Counted from the stretch's first letter, positions 51,826 through 61,924 are shown. The stretch: DNA of 64,000 bases from Zantedeschia hybrid cultivar (GCA_030544215.1 JARZZO010000003.1:20283879-20347878), one strand, 5' to 3'. Numbers and translations: made by a program. Notes: generated by a model from the letters alone, not told the origin.

Positions 51826-54675
51826 TCAAGGTTGGCTCTCCCCTCCGCCCTCATCCAACTGGCTCTGGGCCTCGTCAGGTGCGTCCGGTGCTGGTCCTCG
51901 GCTGGGAGGTGGAGGTGGCCCCATCGTGCTCGGCCCTGCCTGGCCGGAAGACATGGCAGCGCTGGCAGTAAAAGCACTCGTCAAACCGCGCTCCTGCGCA
52001 CGCTGTCGAGCACGCCTGTACCTCTCCTCCACACTCCGATGCTCGTGCTCAGCAATCCCCAGCTGAACCCGAAGAGAGGCCATCTCTGAATCCATCTTCT
52101 GCCACTCCTGCCTCTCCCGCTCTCGCTCCTCGTTAATGAATCCCAGTCGAGACTGGAGGTGTGCAAACTCTCGAGGAAGGTCTCCAGTGGAGAGACGGGC
52201 CACCTGCTCCTCCAAAGCGCGGATCCGCGCAGCATCAGTCTCAGCCCGAGCAGCCAGCTCCGCTTCAGCCCTTTGAAGGGCTTCCTGAAGCTCAGCAACC
52301 TGAAGGGAAGTAATCATTAGCTCAAGGCAATCAATTAAGTAATCAAAATCAAAATTCGAAAAGAACTTACCCGAGCAGCCCGGTCCTCCTCCGCAAGAGA
52401 AGCCCGGTGGATAGCAGAGGCGAGCTGGCTCTGGAGGTCAGCCAGAGCAGCCTTGTGCGCAGCAGACGAAGAGGATGATGACGCTCCGAAGGAAGGGGGA
52501 GCCGCCTGGGTGTAGACGGCTCGCTGCACCGAAAGACAACTGTCAGTGATTAATCGCCAAAACAATTAATTAATTAAAACATGCACTCGTATTCATGCAT
52601 ACATACCAGATCGAACAGTTCCTTCTGGACTTGTTCTAGCTGGGCCTCCGCATCATGTAGGCGGGCCCGGAGGTCGATGATGACCGCGTCACGTGCATCC
52701 TGCATATCACACATACATACATTCATTCACCAACCATAAATCAAGATAATAATAAAATTAAAGACACATAAAAGCATACTTACATCGAGTGGTCGGAGGA
52801 GCCGAAGTTGATCGGCGTAGTGGGCCCGGTACTACTGGAGGTAGCCCTCGCTACTCTCCGCACGGGACTCCACACGTACGCCTCGGCGGTGCCAGTCCTC
52901 GTACTGCTCCGGGAACTTGGCACGCCAATTTGTGAGGGCTTGCTTGCCCCTCATGCTCCTCCCGACGCCCTCCGGGACCTCCTCATCGATCCATTCTTGA
53001 TGGAGGCCCAGTGTCCTCATCACGAGCCGGAGGCGGAGGGGCTCGATCTCGTTGAGATGCACCCACATTTGCCTCCCGAACTTCCTCCTGCCAGCCGTCA
53101 CCCACGGCTGACCTTCCTCGCCCATACCAAGGTACGGGCGCTAGATTACCTGCACATAGATTAGATGCATTCATAAATAATTTGCATTTAAGGAATAAAA
53201 GATTGCATTGAACAAGTTAAAAACTTACCAGGAGCTTTGGGTAATCCAGGAATTGACGGCGGAGGGCCGTCAGCTGGTGGTGCTGTGGAGCCGTGTCCAC
53301 GATCGGCTGCCAACGGCAGGCCAACGGGATGGCACTGGGCCTCGCGATCCGCGCTCTACCGAGCGGGAAGTAATAGTAACTCCACACCTGCATTCATGAA
53401 CATATAGGTTAGAAAAAGCATCATATCATATTGCATATCATGAATAAATAACAAAACAATTTAATACCTGAAGAAACGGCGAGAAGCCGCTGACAGTGGT
53501 CTCACGGTCCGGCGTGACCGCAGACAGATCGGCAAAGAGGTGGGCCAGAAGGGCCGCACCCTAGGCATACTCCCCTAGACTCTCTAAGTCATCTAGTAAA
53601 TAAAGGAATCTACAGTGAATGTGGTCGCCCTTCGTACCGAAGAGCAACCGACCGAAGAAGAAAACTAGAAAAACCCTAAGCTATCTATCTACCTCCTCCC
53701 CCTGACTAGGGTCACTACAGTATACGGCGGAAGATGACTCTGCTAGTCTATCCCTAAACCCCTCCCGGGTCTCGTCAGACCGACGCCGGGGCTAATCTAG
53801 TCCTAAGGCGGCCTCTACCTCTACCCTAGGAACCATCCTAGACTCTCTGCCTAGGCTGGACACCTCTATCCCTAATAGAGCCTCTGCTAATTCCTGATAG
53901 TTGGGGTAAGTAAACCCACTCACAGGTCGGCCCTCTACCTTGAGGCCAGTAATCCTGGCCACATCCTCTAGGGTGGGGACCATATGCCCCCACGGCATTA
54001 GGAAAGCACGGCTTTCCGCATGCCACCTCTCCCGCAGCACCTGCAGGAGGACCAAATCAAGCCAAAATGGCTCGATGTCTAGTACCTCGCCGAATCCCAT
54101 CCGGCGCAGGCGCGCCTTCTGGAAATCCGGGAGACCCCTATAAGCACCTATCACTAGGTCCCATGAGATTCTGGCCCTCATCACTCCCTGCAAATAAAAA
54201 CATAAAAAATAAGGGTCAATAATGAATAAAAACAGGAAAATCACTTCTGTTTTGAAAGGTGTCAGCACACACAGACGTTTTTCAAAACACGTCCACATGT
54301 ACTGACGCAATTCAAATTTATTTTCTGCCTAATTTAAAATTCGGAATTAGTCTTGAAAGACGTCAGCCCATGGCGACGCCTTTTGAATGGCGTCACCTAG
54401 TCTGGACGCCTTTCAACACCCGATTCCGGGTTCTTGAAAAACCCCGTTTTTCTCCTCTTTTTCTCATCCCATTCAAACCATAGGGAGCTTACCGTGTGGA
54501 GGTCGCCCTCCTCTTCTTCTTCCACCGCCATGGGTGCCGGTGGAGGGAGTTCCTCCTCCAAGAAAGCCGCCGCTTCGGCTAGCATCGTCGGAACTTCCTC
54601 GGGAGCTTCGTCCTCTCGCCTCCGCCGCCTCTTGGCCAAGGTCTTCAACTTCTTGGATCCCTCACCGCGCTCCAT
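51826..54675 (-). pseudogene. Antisense plant mobile domain (PMD) gene, seven exons
   Basis: Minus-strand exons: 54675-54493, 54187-53468, 53387-53229, 53149-52784, 52699-52607, 52523-52371, 52299-51826. Each boundary has GT/AG signals and all six introns are phase 0, giving 715 codons plus TGA. Exon 1 has a basic KKLKTLAKRRRRRE nuclear-signal-like run and an acidic patch. Exons 2-4 carry the PMD (FMPWGHMVPTLEDVARITGL-like, LGEYA...GAALLAHLFADL, PLACRWQP). Exons 5-7 are coiled coil (long Ala/Glu/Arg heptads) with a Pro-rich end. In-frame TAG codons at 53794, 53683, 53563, 53143 and 52834 (first base, minus strand) disable it. PMD proteins MAIN and MAIL1 of Arabidopsis act in gene expression and transposon silencing. 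Antisense placement explains why introns survive in a retroelement. Confidence 0.85.
54251..54415. repeat. 34-bp inverted-repeat modules, 4 units inside PMD intron 1
   Basis: Doublets at 54251/54282 and 54352/54383 with 10-base centres lie wholly within the first intron (54188-54492) of the antisense PMD gene. Confidence 0.9.
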
Positions 54676-55334
54676 AGCTCGAAAAGGAGGGGTTTTGACG
54701 GAAAGAAACCGACATCGTTGGAGATCGCCGCTGGTGAAGAAAGAGAAGATTTTTGTGAAAAGTGAGGAAGAAAGGGTGGCTTCGCGGGTCTGTTAACAAA
54801 GAGGTTGAAAGGCGTCGACTCCGACAGACGCGTTTTAGGGCGCATAAGTTGAGGTGGCAAGGACAGCTGTTTGAAATTGATTGACACACGTCCACTTGTC
54901 TTGACGCGTTTCAAGCTTCTGGTCAAAGCCGTACAGAGGAAAATCATGAAAGGCGTCTTAGTGTATTGACGCGTTTCAGGGAATTAATCATGGAATTAAT
55001 GGCAGAATCCTGGAAAAAGTAGGAGAGAGAGTTGAAAGGCGTCAATGGTGGCAGACGCAATTTAAGGTTTAATCAGGTTTTTGAGGATTAAATTGAATTT
55101 ATGGAAAAAGAATTATAGTTGAAAGGCGTCTTTCTGAGTGGACGCGTTTTGTATTTTACAGAAGCCGAACTGTTGAATTTTCAGGAAAAATCCAATTTTT
55201 ACTAAAGGAAAAATCATGTGCACATTATAGGAAGTTAAGGAAAAGTTTCAAGGGATGAAAAATCGTTCTTTATTCAACGAAATTCTTTATTACATCCAAA
55301 AGATCAAAGATAAAAAGAAAGAGAAAGAGGACAT
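54676..55334 (-). other. Region between the two antisense genes
   Basis: This is upstream (promoter) sequence of the PMD gene and downstream sequence of the DUF7745-like gene. No further ORF is supported. It contains five inverted-repeat modules. Confidence 0.65.
54804..55151. repeat. 34-bp inverted-repeat modules, 5 units upstream of the PMD gene
   Basis: Units lie near 54804, 54881, 54946, 55031 and 55119, with 10-base centres. Spacings are 77, 65, 85 and 88 bases. They lie about 130-480 bases upstream of the PMD start codon. Confidence 0.9.
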
Positions 55335-56797
55335 TTAAGGAAGAATTTCATGAAGACCTTTAAGGTAAGGAAATTTCAATCCTCTATCTCTATCTTTAGA
55401 GGATTTTACACGGTAACTAAAGCCAAGGTTCCACAAAGTAGTGATGATTTGTATGGCTTCATAATCTTGGTCGGATTCCAAGTCACGCTTCTTGATTGGG
55501 AGTGTGGGAGAGAACTCAAGGAATTCACGACGGCCCAAGCTAAATTGAGTAAGGCACCGGTGTGGATTGTATAACACGAACTAGGTGGCTCCAATCAACT
55601 TGAGATCCGCTCCTGCTGCACGGCGCATCCAAACAGGCTTTCCAACAAGGGCGAGTGGAGATTAGTCAAATATGTCGGACGTCATGAGCTTTAAATACTC
55701 TCTCCAGTCGGCCCGGGTCTTGAGTTTTGGAACCTTGTTAACCATGTGCTCATTGAACTTTACAATGTTAGCAATGCAATGAATTGGGCTATTCAAGAAG
55801 ATTTGAGATGGATTCAGAGGCCTTTTCTTGCTATACTCGAACTTGAAGTGAAGTTCAACCCATAAGGCAAAGAGTAACATGCACCCATAAGGGGGACGAC
55901 CCACAGATGCCGTAGAAAGCCCACTGTAAAGATATGCCAAGAGTGCAGTGCTAATGGATTTACCTTCGAAGGTTGTGCATATGACACTAACTTGATCATC
56001 TTCCAAGATGTTATCCTGTGCAGGGAAGAACAAGGCACCGACAAGACATGTAACGAAAGCTTTCGTCACATCCTCCGCTTCGTCCTCCCTTAGATCATCA
56101 ATTTCATACAAAGTCCACTCAGCTAGCTTTGCAAGATTGATTCCCTTTTTGGTAAGGCATCATTTAGCTTCTGAAGGATCCTTCATGATTGATGTCAACA
56201 ATTGTTGACCGGTGATTCTTTCTCTTGTCAAAACTATCTTATCTTTGTTCTCTTTGGTCTTTGGGAGACCTAATAGAAGCTCCGCCTCCTCCAAAAGGAT
56301 CGTGCACTCGAAGTCTTGGAAAAAGAACGTATGAGTTTGGGGATGCCACCACTCGATTAAGGCACCCAAAGCCGCCCAATCTACGTTCGAACTCTTGTAA
56401 TTTTTGGCAAGTACCACAAGACCTTGGAGATTCCACTTGAATATGAAAACTTGCATGGAAAGCTTAACACTTTTTGCAAGTTTACGAATCCAAGGGAGAG
56501 AGGTGAACTTCCTTGGGCCAGGAAACATGGGATAATTCTGAAAAACAAAAGGAAGGGTTGAAGAACATCATGAAGAACATGAAGAATATGAACAAGAATT
56601 GAAGGGAAGTTGATTTAACTTACTTGAAGATTAGGATCTCTTCCATTGAGGTGATTCTCTACGTCGGAGAACTTCTCTAGAGACATCTTCATCCTCTTGT
56701 TTGAAGAATCCATCCTCTTTTTCGGAGTTCCTCCTTCTTGAAGCTTAGAAACCTTATAAACTTTGAAGAAACCTTGAAACTTTGGGAGAAAACTCAA
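55335..56797 (-). pseudogene. Antisense DUF7745-like gene, two exons
   Basis: Exon 1 is 56797-56624 and exon 2 is 56537-55335, joined by a phase 0 intron (CAA|GTAAGT ... TTTTTCAG). Together they give 458 codons plus TAA. The protein has an N-terminal basic region. It then has WHPQTHTFFFQDFECTILLEE followed by AELLLGLP, a segment with AFVTCLVGALFFPAQD and GCMLLFALWVELHF, and a C-terminal PHRCLTQFSLGRRE. These resemble DUF7745 and related plant mobile-type proteins. In-frame stops lie at 56162 (TGA), 55664 (TAA) and 55583 (TAG). The family assignment is from memory of motif shape. The start could instead be the Met at MDSSNKRMKM. Confidence 0.7.
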
Positions 56798-56957
56798 CCT
56801 AGGATCTTTGGATTATGGTAGGATTGCTTGGGAACAACCTAAGGATGTTTATATAGAAGGAATTGCGATCCTAGGAAGACTTTTCCGAATTAGAAAAGGG
56901 ATGTGCATTGGTAAAGTTGGAATCCGAATAGAGAACAGCCAGAAACCTGTTTCTGTG

Positions 56958-57028
56958 AGTAAAAGGCGTCGAGGAGAACTGACGCGTTTCAATGTTAAAT
57001 GGCGTCTGCACGACACGACGCGTTTCAT
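56958..57028. repeat. 34-bp inverted-repeat modules, 2 units upstream of the DUF7745-like gene
   Basis: Units lie at about 56958-56991 and 56994-57028, both close to consensus (GGCGTC, ten bases, GACGCG). They begin some 160 bases upstream of the likely start codon. Confidence 0.9.
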
Positions 57029-57029
57029 C

Positions 57030-58039
57030 TTTTTCTGTGATTTATCCGAAATTCTATGCTTAAATATTTGCTTGGAATTATTAATAATTTTGATTGCAGA
57101 AAATTCAAGAAAACTCGAAGAAGATCCCACTATGGGAGTCAAGAAGTTTCGACCGTGGCTAAAAAGACGGTTATTTCTACCCTTGTATTATTCCATGTAA
57201 TTATTTTGCATGATCAGCATTACTATATGATAAATATTTATTAGATCATATCAAGGACCTTGTGGTTTTGATGAAACTGGAATTTGAGTTCCCCTTCAAC
57301 AAAAACAGTGATAATTCCAGAGAATTCTTAATCGCACGAATAGGCCGTTGGATTGTTAATTAGTGAGGACGATGGTTCCACTTTTGTGAAATGGTGCGTG
57401 GATAAACGAGCTTCGGCTTAGCGCTGAATTACAAGAATTTGTATCTTGACTCATTAAAGACAATTTAACAATATTATCCTTGATTAATTTATATTTTATT
57501 TGACTTTATATTTCTCTTTTAGCCCAGCATGTATCATGTAGGATTTTGAAATCATTGTGATAAGAATTAATTATTGATTAAGTTTCAGACCATTAATCAA
57601 ATAATTAAACATGATATGAAATATTCCATTCTGAATTGAGTATCTTGATTATTTTTGAGGTTCGCTTAAAGATATCATAGGAATTCTATCCTTTCTTGGA
57701 CTCTTTATCCAATATTTCTTGTTTTCTTTTAAGATCCATCATGGCTGCAGCACGTCCACATTGGCTGGCAAACGCTCCCTATGATGAAACCTACAATGTC
57801 TATGACCTGGGGTACTTCCCACTCCGTGGAGGTTGATCGACCTTATTTTATTTCCTTGTTTACCTCATCCAGACAGGATTGATCCCATTGATTTCATTGA
57901 GCTATCTTCATTGATGATTTTGAGAAAAATTCTAATCATGTGATGTTAAGAGCGTGTCTCATCACACCTTGGCATCACCTTTTCAGTACATTACATTTCA
58001 ATTCACTCCCTTGCAAAGATGATGCCAAGGTGAGGCAGC
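57030..58039 (+). other. Ogre-like copy 2 3' untranslated region
   Basis: About 1 kb of AT-rich sequence precedes the 3' LTR. Nothing is recognisable except a 31-codon ORF at 57741-57836. Purine-rich CCAAGGTGAGGCAGC immediately before the LTR (58025-58039) probably includes the polypurine tract, although it is less pure than usual. Confidence 0.55.
57741..57836 (+). CDS. Small ORF of unknown function
   Basis: A 31-codon frame begins MAAARPHWLANAPYDETYN and ends YFPLRGG. Its amino-acid mix looks like protein rather than noise. It lies 200 bases before the 3' LTR on the element's sense strand. It may be an exon remnant or a micro-ORF. I do not recognise it. Confidence 0.2.
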   Translation: MAAARPHWLANAPYDETYNVYDLGYFPLRGG

Positions 58040-59377
58040 TGTAGACACGCTAATTTTGACATCATTTCGAGTAAATTTCATATCATATAATAATGCCTCA
58101 GAATGGTCTGATATTTAATCATTGATTAATTTTTATTGATCTTTTTAAGTGTCGGGTTTAACAGACATGTTTAAGTTAATTAATTGAATTGATTTTAGCT
58201 CAAATTTCAGTTAAAATATGCAGACTTCTAAAAGACGTCGACCGATGTGGACGCCATTTAGAGTTTATTCTTATTTTAACGTTTAAATTTGAATTTTAAT
58301 CAACTGATTAATTAGCTAAACGGCGTCTGCAAGTCCTGACGCGTTTTAGGTTTCCTAAGCTATTTTAACTTCTCTTCCGGATGTTTATCCTTATCTTAAT
58401 TAGTGTAAAAGACGTCTACACAGGTGGACGCATTTTATCTAATAAAGATAAAGATAAGTTTTCCCGGATATTTATCCTTATCTTAATTAATCTGAAAGGC
58501 GTCAGTAATGGTGGACGCGTTTTAGATAATTATAGATAAAGATGAATTAATTAGTATTTATCTGTCAGTTAAGATAGATAAATCCTAGTTTTTCTATGTT
58601 AATCCGCGAACGCAGAAGAAGTCTATAAATACCTTGCATCTTGAAGAGTTAAAAAAAAAAAAAAGGTTGAGCGCCATTAAAAGTTAAGCGTAATCCTGAG
58701 TTGATTGAGCGATAGCGAATTGAAGATCGAAGCAACAACGTCGGAACGCCGAAGCGCTGCCATTTCCAGAAGTTGGCGTCGTTTCAAGATTCTTCATCCA
58801 TTCAAGATTCTTCAACCATTGGGCATAAGTTTTTATTTCTGCATTTTCATTTCATTTAGTTCTATATTCTTCTTCATTCACTTCATGCAACACACACAAC
58901 ACATTCATTCTTTTCAAAACCTATTTGATTAAGGGGTTTCAAAAGCCATTAAACAAGTAAGTTTGTTGTTTAATTGCATGTTTAATATCATGATTAGAAT
59001 AGATACTGCTTTTGTTTAAAGTTCTCATCATTGTTTCTTCATTTCTTTTCTTTCTATTCTGCTGCACTCAACAAAAAATCAAAAGGAGTAAATCAAGTAA
59101 AATCACCAGAATCTCTGGACGATCCTCAACTTCAACTTCAACAGTAAGAACAAAGAACAAAAAGGGCTCTCTTTCTTCAGCCGGCTGAGGAAGGGGAATC
59201 CAGAGCTCAATATCTTCCGCGTTCAAACAGGTAGGCGATCATACTTTCTTTTGAAACTTTTAAGTCAAAAGTTTCTGGCGATCACTGCACGTAGTTGCTG
59301 TTTTTAATAGGTTTATTTTGCACCTAAACAACATAGATTTTTCATGTTAATCACACGAGAATTTTAAAGCACTCACA
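58040..59377 (+). mobile_element. Ogre-like copy 2 3' LTR
   Basis: It runs from TGTAGACACG to AGCACTCACA and is followed by GAGGA (59378-59382), the right target duplication. It is very close to the 5' LTR. The main difference is an extra 24 bp or so near 59080. A TATA box lies at 58624-58631. Confidence 0.95.
58227..58525. repeat. 34-bp inverted-repeat modules, 4 phased units (copy 2 3' LTR)
   Basis: Units start near 58228, 58316, 58405 and 58492 (88, 89 and 87 bases apart). They match the 5' LTR units. The fourth keeps GGCGTC here while the 5' LTR has mutated to AGTGTC. Confidence 0.92.
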
Positions 59378-59611
59378 GAGGAAAGCAGTAGTTGCCTTTG
59401 AGAAAGATACGAGCAAGAAGTTGAATAAGCCAAAGTCTATGCCTAAGAAGGACAATGGCAAAGGAGTAGAAAATGGTGACTGCTTCTATTGCAAGCAGAA
59501 GGGTCATTGGAAGATGAATTGCAAGGAGTACCTGAACGATAAAGCTCATGGAAAGGTGAAGCTATCAAAAGCTTTAGATATCTATATGATAGATATCAAC
59601 TTGTCTGTAAG
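59378..59611 (+). pseudogene. Ty1/copia gag C-terminus with zinc knuckle
   Basis: Copia gag continues from 39656. A Lys-rich linker (KKLNKPKSMPKKDNGKG) is followed by a canonical CCHC knuckle CFYCKQKGHWKMNC (about 59483-59524). The sequence runs on toward protease and is broken at 59611 by the Tekay-like solo LTR. GTAAG at 59607-59611 is that insertion's target duplication. Confidence 0.87.
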
Positions 59612-59692
59612 TGTAACGACTGAGGTTTTCAGATCCGGTTTTTCGGGGTCGGACCCTGTAGTTCAGGCCCTGATGGGACTGAGACAGTTCTG

Positions 59693-59991
59693 TTTCGCGT
59701 CGAGCGGGCTCGACGCGGTTTAAACGACGTCCATAATTGCAGACGCGTTTTAGATTATGCCACGTGGGTGCCACTTGGGCTGGCTTTGGGCCGCGAGAGT
59801 ACGGCCCTGTCGTGTCGTCTGAACGGCGTCCGCGATGGACGATGCCTTTCAGACTGCGACCCTGGGTTGTCAGTGTACGACGCCAGTCTTGTCGTCTGAA
59901 CGGCGTCTCGTATAGACGACGCGTTTCAGGGTTCTGTCAGAGCGGCCCGTCATGTCGACTGATAGGCGTCCGTACAGCTCGACGCGTTTTA
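59693..59991. repeat. 34-bp inverted-repeat modules, 5 units (solo LTR, upstream)
   Basis: Units lie near 59693, 59720 (adjacent to the first), 59819, 59896 and 59958. Centres are 10 bases. The unit at 59896 reads CTGAACGGCGTC, ten bases, GACGCGTTTCAG. Confidence 0.9.
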
Positions 59992-60542
59992 CCCAGTCTC
60001 TGGTTACCCCGCGAACCCTCCTTCCTTTCCCTCATTTCTTCCTTCCCTCTCTCTCTCCTCCCTTCCTCCGGCGATTCCAGCGATGCCTCCTTCCCCTCCC
60101 TCTTTTCCTCCCACCATTTCATCTCTCCCTCCACTCCATCGACCTCCTAGCTCCCACCACTACCACCACCACCTCCTCCGCGGCGTTTTCTCTCGGGACG
60201 GCGGCCGACGTCCCGGTGGAGTAACGACGACCTTGGCGGTACCGGCGGCGGCGTGGGGCGAGACAGGTGGGCGGCTTGGAGCTTGGAGGAGTTCAAGTAA
60301 CCGGTAGGGTGACGATTCCCAATGCATCTTCATTCGAAACTATGTTTTCCCCACGTTTGAAGTATGCTCGGGGTGCTTTTTGGGGTGAAAATGCTAAGTG
60401 CATGTATGAGAAATTGGGTGCTCTAATGGGTAGTTAGGTTCTCTTCCTCCCCCTTTATGTTTTGAGCCCATTTCCATGCGTTTTGGGGGAGAAATCCCAC
60501 CTCGAGGATTGGGGGAAGCAAGGGGAGAACCTGTTTGTCGGG

Positions 60543-60875
60543 GTTGAATGGCGTCGAGGTTGAGCGACGCCTTTTAAAAGACGGCGCCCACCCGTGATGC
60601 GATTTAACCCGATAACAGACCCTGTCCCCGGATTGATAAGCGTCCAGGGACAGCGACGCCTTTTTAATAGGCGACTAGCGTCGACGAAGTGTTTTAGTAA
60701 AATTACCCCATGGCCTGTCCCTGTTTACAGTCGCTAAAAGGCGACGAGGGGCAGCGACGCCTTTTAAAAGGCGGTTACCTGCGGCGACGCGTTTTACGCC
60801 AGGTTCTGTGGCTGAGTTTCGGTAAGCCAGTTTAGGAGACTTGAATGGCGTCAGCCCTGGTCGACGCGATTCAAG
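60543..60875. repeat. 34-bp inverted-repeat modules, 7 units (solo LTR, downstream)
   Basis: Doublets lie at 60543/60575, 60632/60665 and 60733/60765, plus a single unit at 60840-60875. Right and left arms abut as CTTTTAAAAGG-type junctions. Some left arms are altered (GCGAC, ACGGC, GCGGT) while the 10-base centre is kept. Confidence 0.88.
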
Positions 60876-61924
60876 ACAGAATCACACTAATGCATGCTAT
60901 TAAAATGTGCTTACACTGTTAGACATTTAATTAGTTGGTTAAAGGCATGCTTTAAATTATACTCGATGATGACGGATTCCTTATAGCACTACGTTGTGTG
61001 CCGTGCGACCGCGGACTTCTCTCGTGATCGGATCGCACTGTGCCTGGTTTTGTGTTACTATGGACCTAGAGTGACAGTTGTAGCGCTTTATCACCCTGTG
61101 CTGGTGTGGGTGGAGCACAGCGCCGGTGGGGGCGTGGGCGGGGTGACGCCTAGTGAGAGAGGGTCACCTGGTGAACCTCGGGGTTAGCTAGTACCAGTGT
61201 GGGTGTGGTACCTTTGGAGTGTCACTCGTGCTGAGGGAAGGAGTAACTACCTGAGCCAGTTGGGCCGGAGTAGCTAGAGTGCTATCCGAGGGGTTACTGT
61301 TTGGTCTCAGCGGGTTGGTGTTTTCCCCACCTTCATTTGTGTGGTTGGCATGTTCTACCGAGACGTTGGTTGTGGATTTCCCTGGTAGACTGGTTTTAGA
61401 GATATGCATGTTATGTATTTCGAATGTATGTGATTCATATCAAGATTTAGGAGTAGTAATTACTACGGTACTTGTTACTTTACTTTCAGCTGTACTTTGC
61501 ACTTGTGGGTGTGTGAGTGGGCAGTGGGGATCGAAGGATCCCTACTGAGTCTTTTTGTTGAGACTCACCCCTGCGGTTTTCAAGTGAGGACTCCAGGCAG
61601 ACTTAGCGAGGGGTGTGCTGCTGTGTGTCGCGTGCCGTCAGTTGTTGTTCCGGGGTATGCCCCGACGTAGTTGTTATCTTTATTTCTGGCCTGTATGCTT
61701 AATTATTTCTTTTCTGTTGGAATATGTAATTATTTGTTGTATCGAGTCGCATTGTAATAACTTTTAATTCCTGTATTTTCCTTTCAATTCAATGCGATGT
61801 GAACGTTTAGCTTAGTTTATTGTTTATTTCCCAGACTTACTTAGATCCTGGTTTGGTTCCAAATTAATGATTCGGTACCCATTTAGTAGTCGGATCCCCG
61901 ATTATAGGGTGGCGGGTCGTTACA

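Larger units (their letters stand above)
59612..61924 (+). mobile_element. Tekay-like solo LTR in copia, GTAAG duplication
   Basis: This 2313-bp insert runs from TGTAACGACTG to GGGTCGTTACA. GTAAG lies on both sides (59607-59611 and 61925-61929). Copia coding is collinear across it. It is related to 29735-32254 and more distantly to Tekay-1 LTRs. It has two clusters of inverted-repeat modules either side of a pyrimidine-rich, CCACC-repeat leader-like stretch (about 60000-60300). Confidence 0.93.

Noticed and set aside
52808..53399. + strand ORFs across the antisense PMD gene
   Set aside because: They are shadows of the minus-strand exons, which show PMD motifs, splice sites and consistent phase.
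59693..60875. Inverted-repeat modules as MITEs or footprints of a DNA transposon
   Set aside because: 34 bp is too short, no target duplications flank the units, and the fixed 10-base centre with changing sequence does not fit excision footprints.
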